A stretch of 64,000 bases of DNA from Paenibacillus sp. J5C2022 (GCF_025567625.1 NZ_JAOQJC010000008.1:142737-206736); one strand, 5' to 3'; positions 26,881 to 37,505 are shown, numbered from the stretch's first letter. Made by a program: numbers and translations. The notes: a model not told the origin generated them from the letters alone.

Positions 26881-27893
26881 TCATCTCGTTATGTTTTGAC
26901 GGGAATCCAGGATGAACAACCCGACGTTTTTTCGGATGTCGGCAACGGTGTGATAGAACACATTATTGATTACATTGGATTTTAGCCATTTCCAGAGCCC
27001 TTCAACAATATTCATCTGCGGGCTGTAAGGGGGCAGAAACACCAACTCGAGTCGACCGTTCAGTTCGTCCAGGAACGGTTGGAGCAGCTTGGCATGATGA
27101 ATCCGGGCATTATCCAGCACGATGACGATTTTGCCAGCTGGATACGCGAGTATCACCTTTTGAAGAAAATTCAAAAAGGTCTCGGCTGTATATTGCTCGT
27201 CTTCCTGCCATACGATCTGACCGGTCGCATAGTCGACTGTGGCGAGTAACTTCACGCCGCGATGTTTGCCCGTCGTTTGAATGATGTGTTGCTTGCCACG
27301 AAGAAACCAAGTCTTCTGAATTGCCTGGTAGTCTCGTATCATGGATTCATCTTCGAAAAGCAAATGCGCGATTTCGTCGTTCAGCAATCTTTTTTTAATT
27401 CGGGAAAAGTCGTCTCTGTAAACTGACGTTGCTTTTCAGGATCGGCTGCCTCTAGGGTATACGTTGGTTTGGTATAGCTCAGTCCTTGACGGTGCATCAT
27501 TTTCGAAACGCCTCGCAAGGAGTAGCGATGACCGAATTCTCGTTCAATATACGCAGCAATGATCTCGAGTGTCCAGTTGAATCGAGCTGTGAAGCCTACA
27601 TCATCCGGAACGGAAAGAACGATGGTCTGCTTCAATTGCTCCTGTTGTTCTTTCGTTAACCGAGTGGGAGCTCCGGAGGAATACTTCATTTGTAACGCCT
27701 CGAGGCCACCGGTTTGATAGGACCGAATGTAACTATTTACCGTTTCCTTGCTGCGATTCAGAGTCTCGGCGATCTCCGTGACAGGCTTTCCTTTGAGATG
27801 TAAGTACACGGTTTGATAACGTTCATACATGCGGCGTTCTTTTTCATGCTTCATGGCGCGTGTAACTTCTTCTAACGAATTGTGCTGTTCCAT
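26881..27893 (-). mobile_element. IS630-family transposase, two ORFs joined by -1 frameshift
   Basis: orfA 27381-27893 (170 aa) carries the helix-turn-helix (KPVTEIAETLNRSKETVNSY and a second winged part ending at YTLEAADPEKQRQF). orfB 26881-27387 carries the DDE catalytic half (LLFEDESMIRDYQAIQKTWF; VIVLDNARIHHAKLL; LPPYSPQMNIVEGLWKWLKS). They overlap at a run of seven A then G (reverse of 27390-27396). A -1 slip on A-AAA-AAA fuses them into an IS630 transposase of about 338 aa. That arrangement is known for this family, so I read it as programmed frameshifting rather than decay. Confidence 0.88.
27390..27396 (-). other. Slippery heptamer A-AAA-AAA for -1 frameshifting
   Basis: On the minus strand the orfA codons TTA AAA AAA GAT TGC TGA run into a stop. 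Slipping back one base in the A7 tract enters orfB (AGA TTG CTG AAC). The phase of the heptamer is correct for tandem -1 slippage. Confidence 0.7.
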
Positions 27894-27910
27894 CTGTATC
27901 CCAACCTGTC

Positions 27911-27934
27911 CGAATAAGTTTCCTTACTTATTCG
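27911..27934. repeat. Hairpin upstream of IS630 orfA
   Basis: CGAATAAG and CTTATTCG, 8-bp perfect arms with an 8-nt loop, 18-41 bp upstream of the transposase start. Possible impinging-transcription terminator or transposase binding site. Confidence 0.45.
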
Positions 27935-27973
27935 ACATGTAGGTCGTTATTTCCTTACCATAGTTTTCTAATA

Positions 27974-27993
27974 CTTTAGTTCAACTTATATAG
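27974..27993 (-). repeat. Right 20-bp terminal inverted repeat of the IS block
   Basis: Reverse complement matches 25053-25072 at 19 of 20 positions. Beyond it (27994-28156) I see no gene, only AT-rich sequence. Confidence 0.6.
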
Positions 27994-28156
27994 CGGATAT
28001 ATTAACTTAGGTTATTTTCTTCGACTTTGAAATTCATGAAGAAACTTTCCTGTTTTTTTGATTATTTTAGTCTCCCAACCATATCTCCTTGAGATTCTTG
28101 TTCCACTTGTCCAGGAATATCCCATCCCCTTCCTACTGGGCGGGGCTAGGGAAAGG

Positions 28157-28195
28157 AAAACCACATGGAGTTGTTCAATACTCACATGCGGTTTT
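28157..28195. terminator. Terminator-like hairpin after the third Rhs immunity candidate
   Basis: AAAACCACATGGAG (28157-28170) pairs with CTCACATGCGGTTTT (28181-28195) with one bulge. It is just downstream (minus strand) of the small membrane-protein gene ending at 28201. There is no long U tract, so the assignment is tentative. Confidence 0.5.
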
Positions 28196-28200
28196 TATTG

Positions 28201-28509
28201 TTACATTCCAATAAAAGGGGATAAGTCTACTCCATATTGTTTTATAATTGCCTGTATAAGTGCGAATACGAATACTAAAATAAAAGAAATGAAAATGTAT
28301 TTTAGTGATCTGAAAAACGCTCTTAGCATTGGTACCCTTTCCTCAGCCATGTAGTACACCCCATTTCCACATATTATCATTATACAAAAAGACAACAACT
28401 TTACTGGGATTAAATAATACCATTCAGCAAAGCCAGTACTATAAATTGAAATGATATACCCAACAATATAAAATGGAAGATAGTATTTTAATCTTTTTTT
28501 AATTTCCAT
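28201..28509 (-). CDS. Small four-helix membrane protein, candidate immunity for Rhs tip 3
   Basis: 102 aa from ATG 28509 (AAGG 5 nt upstream). Almost entirely hydrophobic, with about three to four membrane segments (YYLPFYIVGYIISIYS; LIPVKLLSFCIMIICGNGVY; YIFISFILVFVFALIQAII). It starts 12 bp after the stop of a truncated Rhs toxin-tip frame (28522), the same toxin-immunity spacing as in the intact first module. Membrane immunity proteins usually protect against pore-forming or membrane-targeted toxins, so tip 3 may have been of that kind. AT-rich, like the other tip and immunity DNA. The family is not recognised. Confidence 0.6.
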   Translation of the reverse strand: MEIKKRLKYYLPFYIVGYIISIYSTGFAEWYYLIPVKLLSFCIMIICGNGVYYMAEERVPMLRAFFRSLKYIFISFILVFVFALIQAIIKQYGVDLSPFIGM

Positions 28510-28521
28510 CACAACCTTAAT

Positions 28522-29286
28522 CTAATCAGCTGTTATTGTGTTTTGGGATGTAAAGTACATATTTGTGATTGTTTGAGCTGTATCACTTATACCAAACATC
28601 ATTAATCCAGTATTAACTTCAACTGTTTTGTATGCATATCCAGTACACGTATAATAAGTGAATGTCATAAACCGCCCGATTTCCGGCTGGTAATACCGAG
28701 CGCATACGTGAGTCCGCTGGAATAATCATACCCTAATCCGGTGTAGCCGAACAGGTTGTCCGGGCCCGGCCAGTTCAGATCCGTCTTCTTGCTGCCTTGC
28801 ATCACACCGAATTCATCGTAGTGATAACGGGCCGAGACGCGTCCGTCCTTCTCCGCAAGGCCGATGACGCTGCCAAGGGCATCCTGCATATACCAAAGCG
28901 TCTTCGGCTGTACGCCCGGTTCCGCGCCGCCCGCGCCAGGTGTCGGCTCCCAGCCGTTATTGCTATCATACGCTGGCAGGTAGGTCATGCTCAGTCGTTC
29001 GCCGCCTGCACCGTACACATACGTTTCTTTCCACTTCGTCGGATCTGCTTCCGTTACTTGAATAGGCTCCGGCAGCGCCAGGCTTACGTCATTGGTGAAG
29101 TTCAGCTCCCAATGCTTCTTCTTGTGCTGCTTCTCCCAGCCGTCGCGCGGTCCGCCCGGATGCATGTCCGGATATTCCTCATCCACTTGACCGCATTTCT
29201 TCGCCAGACCCGGCGGTATGAAGCCCGGCGGCACCACATGACAGTTGGCTGGGCCATTACCATTACCATTACCATTACCATTACCA
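28522..29286 (-). pseudogene. Displaced Rhs core plus truncated toxin tip 3
   Basis: A frame with only five Gly-Asn units (29254-29286) continues as [16 protein letters not shown]... and is near-identical to residues about 1625-1830 of the intact Rhs protein ([20 protein letters not shown]). Near 28709 four bases are missing relative to the intact gene, shifting the frame. In the restored frame it reads QPEIGRF, then a foreign 48-residue tail (MTFTYYTCTGYAYKTVEVNT... TSQNTITAD) and stops at 28522. The usual post-core ISEDTYKGD segment is lost. There is no start codon with a ribosome site; an in-frame stop lies at about 29326. It is a silent fragment able to recombine with the intact gene. Confidence 0.75.
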
Positions 29287-29334
29287 TAAGAAAAGCCATA
29301 TGGAGGATATTTTGCTCCACATGGCTAATCGAAC

Positions 29335-29622
29335 CTATCGTCCTTTCAACTTAGTCCAAGAATCAAGTACCAATGAGCGAATTTCCAAATCGGTAACATA
29401 AACGCCGGGATAATGCAAATGGTCTTCATGGAATTCTGAGAATCTAGAACCTTTATGAGATATTCCCTTAAATAGAGTCTTCTCAATATCACTTAACCCC
29501 TCGTTAAGGTCATGCTCATAAGTTTGATGGAACTCATCACAAAAATTTGATGTTTCTATTTCTTGTCCAATCATCAGTTCCATAAGCCAATAAAGCCGCT
29601 CCTTCGGGCTTCGTTCGGACAT
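29335..29622 (-). CDS. Colicin-D-immunity-like protein, immunity for Rhs tip 2
   Basis: 95 aa from ATG 29622 (GAGGTGAGA upstream). A small acidic helical protein, SPKERLYWLMELMIGQEIET... FCDEFHQTYEHDL, with the pattern of the self-protective colicin-like immunity family (Colicin_immun), whose members neutralise colicin-D/E5-type tRNases. It lies 49 bp after the stop of the tip-2 gene. Assignment to that family is by pattern recognition only. The pairing with tip 2 follows from gene order. Confidence 0.6.
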   Translation of the reverse strand: MSERSPKERLYWLMELMIGQEIETSNFCDEFHQTYEHDLNEGLSDIEKTLFKGISHKGSRFSEFHEDHLHYPGVYVTDLEIRSLVLDSWTKLKGR

Positions 29623-29671
29623 TCTTCTCACCTCATTTCTTTGGTATCGCCGGAAGGTTGCCAAGAGGGTC

Positions 29672-30853
29672 TCAAGTATACATAAAGTGCAATACGGTAT
29701 TTGAAGCCTTATCATACAGAACCTCTAGGTTATACGCTTGATTATTTTTATACATGACTGTGTAGTACATTATTGCTTTAGTTCCCTGAGGGTCAGCCAT
29801 CCCATCTCCATATTTTATTGCGGAGATTAATGTTTGAACAGGTACAAATCTTCCTACATTCTCCATTCTAGCCGCCGTCGTCGCTGTAAAATTCAAACCA
29901 TCTTCAAGTTTGCTTAGTTTTCCATACTTAAATATACCCATACCTGCTGAAACTGCGATTCCTTCTCCGGGATGATTCTCAATGTATAGAGCAGCACTTT
30001 CTGTAAATCCTTGAATCGCACTAAGAGCAGGAAACATCTCATGTGCTCGTTTCATGATTTCATCCATTGGTATCATAGCATCAGTGGATTGCATTATGTC
30101 TGCTTCTGTGTAATACCCACTTTTGAAATATTGTGATTCTCTAATCTGATCCCTTAAATCCTCCGCCTGCTTTGCCCAGTAATCTCTTTCCGCTCTAGTC
30201 GGTGCTATAGCCCACATGTTTTTGTACTCGTTTATAACATAGTTAAATCCCAGTTTCTCATTCCAGTGTCCTGTTGGGTCAACATATATCAATGGATTAT
30301 TTAAGACATACGAATACAAATTCAACGTCTGAGGATTCCACATATCCCCCTTATACGTATCCTCACTAATAAACCGCCCGATTTCCGGCTGGTAATACCG
30401 AGCTCTTGCATACGTGAGGCCGCTGGAATAATCATACCCTAATCCGGTGTAGCCGAACGGGTTATCCGGGCCCGGCCAGTTCAAATCCATCTTCTTGCTG
30501 CCTTGCATCACACCGAATTCATAGTAATGATAACGGGCCGAGACGCGTCCGTCCTTCTCCACGAGGCCGATGACGCTGCCGAGGGCATCCTGCATGTACC
30601 AAAGCGTCTTCGGCTGTACGCCCACTTCCGCGCCGCCCGCGCCAGGGGTCGGCTCCCAACCGTTGTTGCTATCGTACGCCGGCAGGTAGGTCATGCTCAG
30701 TCGTTCGCCGCCTGCACCGTACACATACGTTTCTTTCCACTTCGTCGAATCTACTTCCACATGCGTTAGATGTGTTATTGGTTGAATGATGGGTTCTTTC
30801 GACACTGGGTAGCCCCTGCTAAAAAAAAGAAACCTTGAAAGGCATGAAGCCAA
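29672..30853 (-). CDS. Orphan Rhs core with toxin tip 2 (probably silent cassette)
   Basis: 393-codon frame. Residues from about 36 to 200 repeat the Rhs core of the main protein ([20 protein letters not shown] through YVLNNPLIYVDPTG). The rest (about 200-393) is a unique tip: a helical pre-toxin region, then GDGMADPQGTKAIMYYTVMY... EVLYDKASNTVLHFMYT. The tail resembles small BECR-fold RNase tips (colicin D/E5-like), which suits the colicin-immunity-like neighbour, though this is inference. The first about 35 residues are not Rhs-like, and the upstream DNA is the terminator of the preceding operon, with no convincing ribosome site. I read it as a displaced cassette awaiting recombination, not an expressed protein. 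Confidence 0.7.
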   Translation of the reverse strand: MASCLSRFLFFSRGYPVSKEPIIQPITHLTHVEVDSTKWKETYVYGAGGERLSMTYLPAYDSNNGWEPTPGAGGAEVGVQPKTLWYMQDALGSVIGLVEKDGRVSARYHYYEFGVMQGSKKMDLNWPGPDNPFGYTGLGYDYSSGLTYARARYYQPEIGRFISEDTYKGDMWNPQTLNLYSYVLNNPLIYVDPTGHWNEKLGFNYVINEYKNMWAIAPTRAERDYWAKQAEDLRDQIRESQYFKSGYYTEADIMQSTDAMIPMDEIMKRAHEMFPALSAIQGFTESAALYIENHPGEGIAVSAGMGIFKYGKLSKLEDGLNFTATTAARMENVGRFVPVQTLISAIKYGDGMADPQGTKAIMYYTVMYKNNQAYNLEVLYDKASNTVLHFMYT

Positions 30854-30861
30854 TCAAGGTT
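30821..30861 (-). terminator. Rho-independent terminator closing the SLH-Rhs-immunity operon
   Basis: Reverse-strand stem AACCTTGA / TCAAGGTT with a 15-nt loop, then TTTC and eight T. It lies 9 bp after the immunity gene stop (30870) and insulates the downstream orphan cassettes. Confidence 0.85.
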
Positions 30862-30869
30862 ATCGAAAG

Positions 30870-31244
30870 TTATAGCTTTTCTAAATTCAATTCCCAACCT
30901 ACAACTTCAATGATAATGTCTTGAAAAGGAAATACATAATGGTGCGCCTTATCAAGGAAATTCGCTGATGCGTCTTTATTCGCTAATGTTAATTTCAATT
31001 CGTTAAGCCAGTCTGAATGAGTCACTTTAAGTATATGAAATGGTCTTTTACCATTAGTCATAAACGACTCTGTCTCAATACAGTCAATTGTTGTAACCTT
31101 GAATGCTTGATATGGACAAAAGCTAGCCCTCCACCTCACTTCATCTGAATCATCAAATTCGATTGAGATATCTGTTGTATTCATTTTTATATCTTCCAAT
31201 GGAGTTACATTAATCTCCACATCACCAAAAACTATTTCCAACAT
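30870..31244 (-). CDS. Immunity protein of the intact Rhs toxin (tip 1)
   Basis: 124 aa from ATG 31244, preferred over ATG 31250 because AAGGAG is then 8 nt away. It begins 12 bp after the toxin stop, so it is translated with it. Acidic (VFGDVEINVTPLEDIKMNTT, SIEFDDSDEVRWR), predicted alpha/beta, no signal peptide, hence cytoplasmic as expected for protection against self or sister toxin. Family not recognised; the immunity role is inferred from position. It is followed by a strong terminator. Confidence 0.75.
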   Translation of the reverse strand: MLEIVFGDVEINVTPLEDIKMNTTDISIEFDDSDEVRWRASFCPYQAFKVTTIDCIETESFMTNGKRPFHILKVTHSDWLNELKLTLANKDASANFLDKAHHYVFPFQDIIIEVVGWELNLEKL

Positions 31245-31256
31245 GTTCATTTCTCC

Positions 31257-34200
31257 TTACCTAACTCTAATTGATGTGCCATCATTCTTAGTAGTGAATT
31301 TCCATGACTCTTTAGAAATTTCCTCAGGGGTAGCCATTCTATACCTAACCTCAACCCCTGCTTCTTGTGCAGCATACAAACGACGATTATCCAAAGCATA
31401 CAGTTTTCCATCTTTCTCGAAAATTCTTATTTCGGGAAGGTCACCGGGTTTTATACTACCATTCTTTAACCCATTAATAGTATCGTCCACAGTTTTCCCA
31501 TCGCTAAACTTACTAGAAATGCTATCCTGAGAAAACCTTACTTCTTTTGCATTTATCGAGCCGCTGTTTGCAAGTTTACTCGTCCCCTCATCAGAGAAGT
31601 AGTCCTTTTTTTTCTTATTTCCTTTGGCAAAGCTCCCTCTCTTAATACCAAACATACCAAAAAATTCAATCGGCCTGTTAAGAAATTCTTCGTAGTGCCC
31701 TACAAGTTGTTCCTGTGCCCAAATTGCATCACCACTATCATTACTGTACTGGCTATTATAAGTCGCCATATCGAACAAATATTTAAATTGATTATTATTT
31801 TTATCCCCTTCTATAATCTCACCATTCTTAAACATAGTTCCTATATGGCTTCTATAATTCCAATACTCATTAGTACCATTGCCTAATAATCGTGCTTTCT
31901 CTATCGCATCCCTTAAATCCTGAGTCAATTCTTCATAGCTGAATCCACTTGGATCAATATATCTAATGGGATTATTATGCACATACCCATAAAGATTCTG
32001 ACTCTGCGGATTCCAAATATCTCCCTTATACGTATCCTCACTAATAAACCGCCCGATTTCCGGCTGGTAATACCGAGCTCTTGCATACGTAAGGCCACTG
32101 GAATAATCATACCCTAATCCGGTATAGCCGAACAGATTGTCTGGGCCCGGCCAGTTCAGATCCGTCTTCTTGCTGTCCATCATCACACCGAATTCATCGT
32201 AATGATAACGGGCCGAGACGCGTCCGTCCTTCTCCGCAAGGCCGATGACGCTGCCAAGGGCATCCTGCATATACCAAAGCGTCTTCGGCTGCACGCCCGC
32301 TTCTGCGCCGCCCGCGCCAGGTGTCGGCTCCCAGCCGTTATTGCTATCATACGCTGGCAGGTAGGTCATGCTCAGTCGTTCGCCGCCTGCACCGTACACA
32401 TACGTTTCTTTCCACTTCGTCGGATCTGCTTCCGTTACTTGAATAGGCTCCGGCAGCGCCAGGCTTACGTCATTAGTGAAGTTCAGCTCCCAATGCTTCT
32501 TCTTGTGCTGCTTCTCCCAGCCGTCGCGCGGTCCGCCCGGATGCATGTCCGGATATTCCTCATCCACTTGACCGCATTTCTTCGCCAGACCCGGAGGTAT
32601 GAAGCCCGGCGGCACCACATGGCAGTTGGCTGGGCCATTACCGTTACCGTTGCCATTGCCATTACCATTACCGTTGCCGTTCCCATTACCATTACCGTTG
32701 CCGTTCCCATTGCCATTGCCGTTGCCGTTGCCGTTACCGTTACCGTTACCGTTACCGTTGCCATTACCATTACCGTTGCCATTACCATTACCATTACCAT
32801 TACCATTTCCGTTTCCATTACCGTTACCATTACCATTACCGTTGTTCCCTTTCGGACCCGCGGCGTAATCGATCGTCATCTTCATCCGATTGCCGTCGCC
32901 GTCGTATGCGTAACGCGTCATGTCCCCTTTGCGGTTGATCTGCTCGATCAGCCGGTTCGCCCCGTTCCATGTATATTGCTCAATGACTTCCGGCTCCGAC
33001 CACTCTGGCTCGCTTAGAACTGCGAGCGGATCATAGAGAGAATCTCCTCCGTTCGGAGCGCCCGACTCATAGACGTTGCCAGTCACCGTAGCGCCATATA
33101 CGGATGAAGCAACCGTGGAGTCCGTCTCCGGGAGCTGAAGCATCTTCTCCATGACCTGCAGCAGATTGCCGCGCGGATCGTATAAGTAATCCTTGCTCTC
33201 GCTGCCGTTCGTCCATTGCAGCAGACGGTCCGCCGCATCGTAGGTGTATGTCTCGGTATCGCTTACTTCGCCCCACACGCTCGTCTTCGACATGCGGTTC
33301 CCTACCGCATCATACAGATATTGCGTCGATACCGGAAGCTCTGCGGACTCCGCGTTCTGCGTCTGAACATGAACCAGTTGGTTCAGCGCATCATACGCAT
33401 AATCCGTTACGATTCGTTCCTCGCTCTCGCTTCCGTCTTGATCATCTTCGTCGTTCCCGTCTGACAGACGTTCGCTGCGGATGCGGTTGCCGACCGGATC
33501 GTACGCGTAAATCATTTGCTCCATAATTTTCCCGAATTGATTCCGATGCGTCAGCTCAAGCAGCTGTCCCGCATCATCATACGTATAGCCGCTTTGCCCC
33601 ATTGTCGGCAAGTTTTTCGAGGTAAGCAGACCTCTCGGATCATAGGAATAGGTGGTCACTCTTCCCTCGGCATCCGTTACCGCCGTCATCCGGTCCAGCA
33701 GGTCGTACTGGTAGCTGACAGTGGTTGCATCCGGATAAATCACCTTGCTCCGCTGCCCGGTTGGCGTCCATTCATAACGAATCGTCTGCTGGTTAGGATC
33801 GGTTACTTCCGTCAGCCGGTTCAACGCATCGTAGGCATACGTCGTTGTGCCAAGCTCATCGGTCATCTTCGTTCGACGGCCCACCGTGTCGTATTCGTAT
33901 CCGACCTGCTTGCCGTCCGGGTACAAGATGTCCGTTAACCGGCTCAATACATCGTAACTGTAGCTGGTCGTTCCGCCATCCGGAAGCGTCACGCCCGTCA
34001 CATTGCCGAGACGGTCATGGAGCAGTTCCGTTATACGCTGCTCCGGACCTGTCGTGCGAATGAGTTCACCTCGCAAGTTGTATTGATAGGATGTCTGCCG
34101 TCCGAGCGCATCGGTCTTCGACGAAATATTGCCCATCGTGTCATAACCGTATTCGGTTACGGCCTCAAGCGCATTGGTCACGCGCCGCAGCCGTCCGAGC

Positions 34201-37200
34201 GAATCGTAGCCGTATTCGGTCGCCTGTCCCTTCGCGTCTGTCAGGACGGTCAGCAAGCCGCGCGCGTCATAATCCATTTCCGTCATCGCGCCAAGCGGAT
34301 TGATCAGAGCGGTTACCCGACCCGCCGCATCGTAGCGGTACGTCGTTGCCTTCCCGGCTTCATCCATCGATTCAATCACTCGTCCAAGCTCATCCCGCAT
34401 CATCTCGGACACTTGTCCGAGCGGGTCCGTCACCTTGACGAGCAAGCCGCGCGGGTCGTATTCCAGCTGCCACTCCGCACCGCCCGGGTTCGTCGTCCGG
34501 ATCAGACGTCCTGCGGCATCATACGCATAAGTAGTCTTCTGCTCCAATGCATCTGTCTGTTCCATTAATCTGCCGAGCGCGTCGTAAGCATACCTGACAG
34601 ATCGGCCGAGCGGATCGGTCTCCTGCGTCAGCCGGCCGGCCGCATCATAGCTTAGCCGCGTCTCGCCGCCCGCCGCGTCGGTCACCTTGACCGGCAGATT
34701 CCGCTTATCGTACTCCACCTTGGTTTCGCCGCCATTCGGGTCGGTATACCGGATCAGATTGCCGTTCCCGTCGTAGGCATACCGGCTTACGTTCCCTTCC
34801 GGATCGATCACGGTCTCCAGACGGTCCCCCGTATTGTAGGCATACACCGTCTCGGCTCCATTCGGGTCGATCCGCTTCGTCAGATTGCCGACATCATCGT
34901 ACTGGAATCGGGTCTTATTCCCCATGGCATCGGTAACGGCCGTCACTCTGGCAAAGCTGTCATACGTATAGAGGGTACGCCCCCCTTCCGCATCAATGTA
35001 TGCGGTCAGGTTGCTGTCTTTGTCATACTCGTATCGCTCGGTATGGCCAAGCTCGTCGATACGCGCGGTTACGCGGTCACGCGGATCATATTCCAGCCCC
35101 GTCCGGCCATCCAGCGCATCCACGATCCATTTCACCCGATGAAGCGGATCGCGGATCAGCTCCTGACGGCCTCCCAGCGGATCCGTCATGATCTTTGCAA
35201 AGCCGTATTCGTCATTTTCGATCTGTGCCGTTTCCCCGCTGGCGTTGGTAACGGCACTCGGGATGCCTCGGTCGTCTACCTCGATATGGGATATACCACC
35301 GAGCGCATCGGTCACCGAGGTCAGATTGCCCCGATTGTCATAAGCAAGCGTCGTGGTGTTGCCAAGCGGATCGACGATCTCCTCCGGCAAGTTCAAGGCG
35401 TTGTACCGGATTTCCGTCTGATGTCCTTCCGGGTCCTTGGCGCGGATCAGGTTGCCGCTGCCGTCGTACATATAATGCCATATGTTGCCCCGGCGGTCGG
35501 TCATCTCGATCAGGTTGTCGTGCTTGTCGTAGAGGAAACGTTCCGTTGTGCCATCCGGATATGCCATCGCTGTCTTCCGGTAACGCTCGTCATAGCCGTA
35601 GACAGTCTCCCTGCCTAGCGCATCGGTCGTAACGGTTCGCATCTCTTCGGGGTAATAGGCGATGCTGCCCCATACGCCGGCAAAATCCCGCTGACTCACT
35701 ACGCGACCCAGATCGTCGTATTCATTCATCAGCGACATCGTTTCGTTCGGATTGAAGATTTCCGTCAACCGATGTTTGTCGTCGTATGCATATCCGATTC
35801 TTGCCCCGTCAGGCAAAATCATCGCTGTCAAATCATGATTGACGGCGTCATATTCGTAGGCTGCATACCGTCCGGTATGGTCGGTGACGCGCGAGACTTT
35901 GCCTCCGTCCCCGTAGTGTAACGTCAGGCTGGCCCCGTTCGTGCTTACCTCGGTCAGCAAGCTGCCCAGATATGACAGCTGAACGGTGTTGCCGTTCGGA
36001 TCAACGATTCGGTATAGCTTGCCGTCTCTCCGGTAGACATAGGACCACCGTTGTGGCGTTTGCTGCGTATAGGTGCCGTCGGCATTTCTCGTGAGCGTAT
36101 CGTATATCCCGTCTTGTCCGGTATATTGACCGCCCAAGGCCGGTTCGAAGCGGTGGCTCGCTCCTTCCGGTGATGCCGCATAGATGACGCCGTCTTCACG
36201 GAATTCAAGCTTCCGCTCATACGAATGGGACCAGCCGGCGCCGAAATCACCGTCATTGCGGCTTCGGCTATGATAGGTCAGTGTCAGATCAAGCGGTATA
36301 ACCGCCTGTGCGCTCAAGTTCGTATGCCGGAATACGAAGTCGCCCGTTGCCAGATTGACCGGGTCGAACGCTTCTGCAAGTGGATAATTATTTATATTTG
36401 CGAATTCTTCGTGAATAAGTTTGCTGTCGCCTACAGTAATCTCCCCGGCTTGCTGAGGCTCCGGAATGAGCAGATTGACCCCTGCTTCAATTGGGCCATA
36501 GCACACTTGATCATTGCAATCCTCGACAGGGATATTGTTAAACTCGGCAATTTTAGCAATGCTATCTGCGATCGCTTGCTTCTCAATGACTTTGTAATAA
36601 TAGCTCGCCACAACCGCCCAGTTGACATTCCAGTCGGGCGCTTCATAACGCAGAACACTCAATTTTTTGGAGCCAACTGATTGCTTCTCGTCAAATTCCC
36701 GTGTGGCGAACGCCTGGATTTCGGAGATTTCATGGGCAGGAAGAGATACCGTAAATCCCCACTCTCCAACATACTGTTCAGGCGATTGGTCGGTCAAATC
36801 TTCAAAATCTGTGAAATACGAAGCATCTACAGGTATCGCGAGCGCCCATTTCGATTCCCTTGCTTTCACTTCAATAGGGTCTTCATTCAGCGTTTTGACT
36901 ATGCCGTCATCGTAGGTCGTATTGCCGCCGACTCTGCGGATGTTCTTCATCTGCAGCTCCACCGTCGTACCGATCTCCGCAATCCCCCTGATCGTATGTT
37001 CCCGGCTCATATGAGGCTCCTTATCCGGAGCAATCTCAATGATTGGCGCCGGCGGAGCCGGATTCACGACGTTAACGTCGCCTGATTCCCCGTATTCCGC
37101 AAAGCGCGTAGGTGTAACCCGGATCGTATAACTGCCCTCCTCAGTCGGCACGCCATTCACCTTGCCGTCCCAGACAATGGAATGCGCCTCTTCCGTCTTG

Positions 37201-37505
37201 TACGATCCACTGCTCAGCATGTCAACAGTCGAACCGCTTCTCTCCAGCGTAATCTCCGTATCATGGTAATCTTGCGTATCGGAATCGGGGTCTGGATCGT
37301 CGAAGCTGAAGTTAATCGTTGTCTGTCCGCCGTACACCGAACTGAACTTGACCGGATCGATGTGCAGCGTTGTTTCCGCATGCGCCTTCGGAAGAAAGGT
37401 GTCCGGCAGCAGCGGAAGCCCCGTAAAGAGCACGAGACATGCAAGCAGCAACTTCCCGATTTGTCCCCATCTTGATATGCGGCTGCGGTTAACAGCTTTA
37501 TCCAT
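31257..37505 (-). CDS. Secreted Rhs/YD-repeat polymorphic toxin (WapA-like) with ParB-like nuclease tip
   Basis: 2082 aa. Signal peptide at 1-43 (ending PKAHAET); FlgD-like Ig (about 45-125); LysM-like segment (about 310-355); DUF6531 start of the Rhs shell ([18 protein letters not shown], about 370); about 30 YD repeats (GxxxxYxYDxxGR, about 480-1530); 35 Gly-Asn units (about 1554-1624); Rhs core with DALGSVIGL and [21 protein letters not shown], ending DPSGF (about 1850). The last about 230 residues are a variable tip whose end ([15 protein letters not shown]... [20 protein letters not shown]) resembles ParB/Srx-type nuclease toxins. Contact-dependent killing of related cells is known for WapA-type proteins. 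The start overlaps the SLH gene by 8 bp, so it is translationally coupled. Immunity gene 12 bp downstream. Confidence 0.9.
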   Translation of the reverse strand: MDKAVNRSRISRWGQIGKLLLACLVLFTGLPLLPDTFLPKAHAETTLHIDPVKFSSVYGGQTTINFSFDDPDPDSDTQDYHDTEITLERSGSTVDMLSSGSYKTEEAHSIVWDGKVNGVPTEEGSYTIRVTPTRFAEYGESGDVNVVNPAPPAPIIEIAPDKEPHMSREHTIRGIAEIGTTVELQMKNIRRVGGNTTYDDGIVKTLNEDPIEVKARESKWALAIPVDASYFTDFEDLTDQSPEQYVGEWGFTVSLPAHEISEIQAFATREFDEKQSVGSKKLSVLRYEAPDWNVNWAVVASYYYKVIEKQAIADSIAKIAEFNNIPVEDCNDQVCYGPIEAGVNLLIPEPQQAGEITVGDSKLIHEEFANINNYPLAEAFDPVNLATGDFVFRHTNLSAQAVIPLDLTLTYHSRSRNDGDFGAGWSHSYERKLEFREDGVIYAASPEGASHRFEPALGGQYTGQDGIYDTLTRNADGTYTQQTPQRWSYVYRRDGKLYRIVDPNGNTVQLSYLGSLLTEVSTNGASLTLHYGDGGKVSRVTDHTGRYAAYEYDAVNHDLTAMILPDGARIGYAYDDKHRLTEIFNPNETMSLMNEYDDLGRVVSQRDFAGVWGSIAYYPEEMRTVTTDALGRETVYGYDERYRKTAMAYPDGTTERFLYDKHDNLIEMTDRRGNIWHYMYDGSGNLIRAKDPEGHQTEIRYNALNLPEEIVDPLGNTTTLAYDNRGNLTSVTDALGGISHIEVDDRGIPSAVTNASGETAQIENDEYGFAKIMTDPLGGRQELIRDPLHRVKWIVDALDGRTGLEYDPRDRVTARIDELGHTERYEYDKDSNLTAYIDAEGGRTLYTYDSFARVTAVTDAMGNKTRFQYDDVGNLTKRIDPNGAETVYAYNTGDRLETVIDPEGNVSRYAYDGNGNLIRYTDPNGGETKVEYDKRNLPVKVTDAAGGETRLSYDAAGRLTQETDPLGRSVRYAYDALGRLMEQTDALEQKTTYAYDAAGRLIRTTNPGGAEWQLEYDPRGLLVKVTDPLGQVSEMMRDELGRVIESMDEAGKATTYRYDAAGRVTALINPLGAMTEMDYDARGLLTVLTDAKGQATEYGYDSLGRLRRVTNALEAVTEYGYDTMGNISSKTDALGRQTSYQYNLRGELIRTTGPEQRITELLHDRLGNVTGVTLPDGGTTSYSYDVLSRLTDILYPDGKQVGYEYDTVGRRTKMTDELGTTTYAYDALNRLTEVTDPNQQTIRYEWTPTGQRSKVIYPDATTVSYQYDLLDRMTAVTDAEGRVTTYSYDPRGLLTSKNLPTMGQSGYTYDDAGQLLELTHRNQFGKIMEQMIYAYDPVGNRIRSERLSDGNDEDDQDGSESEERIVTDYAYDALNQLVHVQTQNAESAELPVSTQYLYDAVGNRMSKTSVWGEVSDTETYTYDAADRLLQWTNGSESKDYLYDPRGNLLQVMEKMLQLPETDSTVASSVYGATVTGNVYESGAPNGGDSLYDPLAVLSEPEWSEPEVIEQYTWNGANRLIEQINRKGDMTRYAYDGDGNRMKMTIDYAAGPKGNNGNGNGNGNGNGNGNGNGNGNGNGNGNGNGNGNGNGNGNGNGNGNGNGNGNGNGNGNGNGNGNGNGNGNGPANCHVVPPGFIPPGLAKKCGQVDEEYPDMHPGGPRDGWEKQHKKKHWELNFTNDVSLALPEPIQVTEADPTKWKETYVYGAGGERLSMTYLPAYDSNNGWEPTPGAGGAEAGVQPKTLWYMQDALGSVIGLAEKDGRVSARYHYDEFGVMMDSKKTDLNWPGPDNLFGYTGLGYDYSSGLTYARARYYQPEIGRFISEDTYKGDIWNPQSQNLYGYVHNNPIRYIDPSGFSYEELTQDLRDAIEKARLLGNGTNEYWNYRSHIGTMFKNGEIIEGDKNNNQFKYLFDMATYNSQYSNDSGDAIWAQEQLVGHYEEFLNRPIEFFGMFGIKRGSFAKGNKKKKDYFSDEGTSKLANSGSINAKEVRFSQDSISSKFSDGKTVDDTINGLKNGSIKPGDLPEIRIFEKDGKLYALDNRRLYAAQEAGVEVRYRMATPEEISKESWKFTTKNDGTSIRVR
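32634..32843 (-). repeat. Gly-Asn coding microsatellite (35 hexanucleotide units)
   Basis: 210 bp of GGN-AAY hexamers with mixed synonymous codons (GGT, GGC, GGG, GGA; AAT, AAC), coding a flexible (GN)35 linker between the YD shell and the core. The displaced copy at 29254-29286 has only five units, all GGT/AAT. Unit number should vary by slippage or recombination in steps that keep the frame. Confidence 0.9.

Noticed and set aside
28020..28200. Possible group II intron 3' piece around the AAAACC hairpin
   Set aside because: The hairpin resembles intron stems superficially, but no domain V/VI or reverse transcriptase sequence is present; a terminator for the membrane gene explains it.
32202..33017. 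Long open frames opposite the Rhs gene, rich in Pro-Leu or Met-Val repeats
   Set aside because: They are the antisense reading of the Gly-Asn hexamers and YD repeats; no ribosome sites and no family resemblance.
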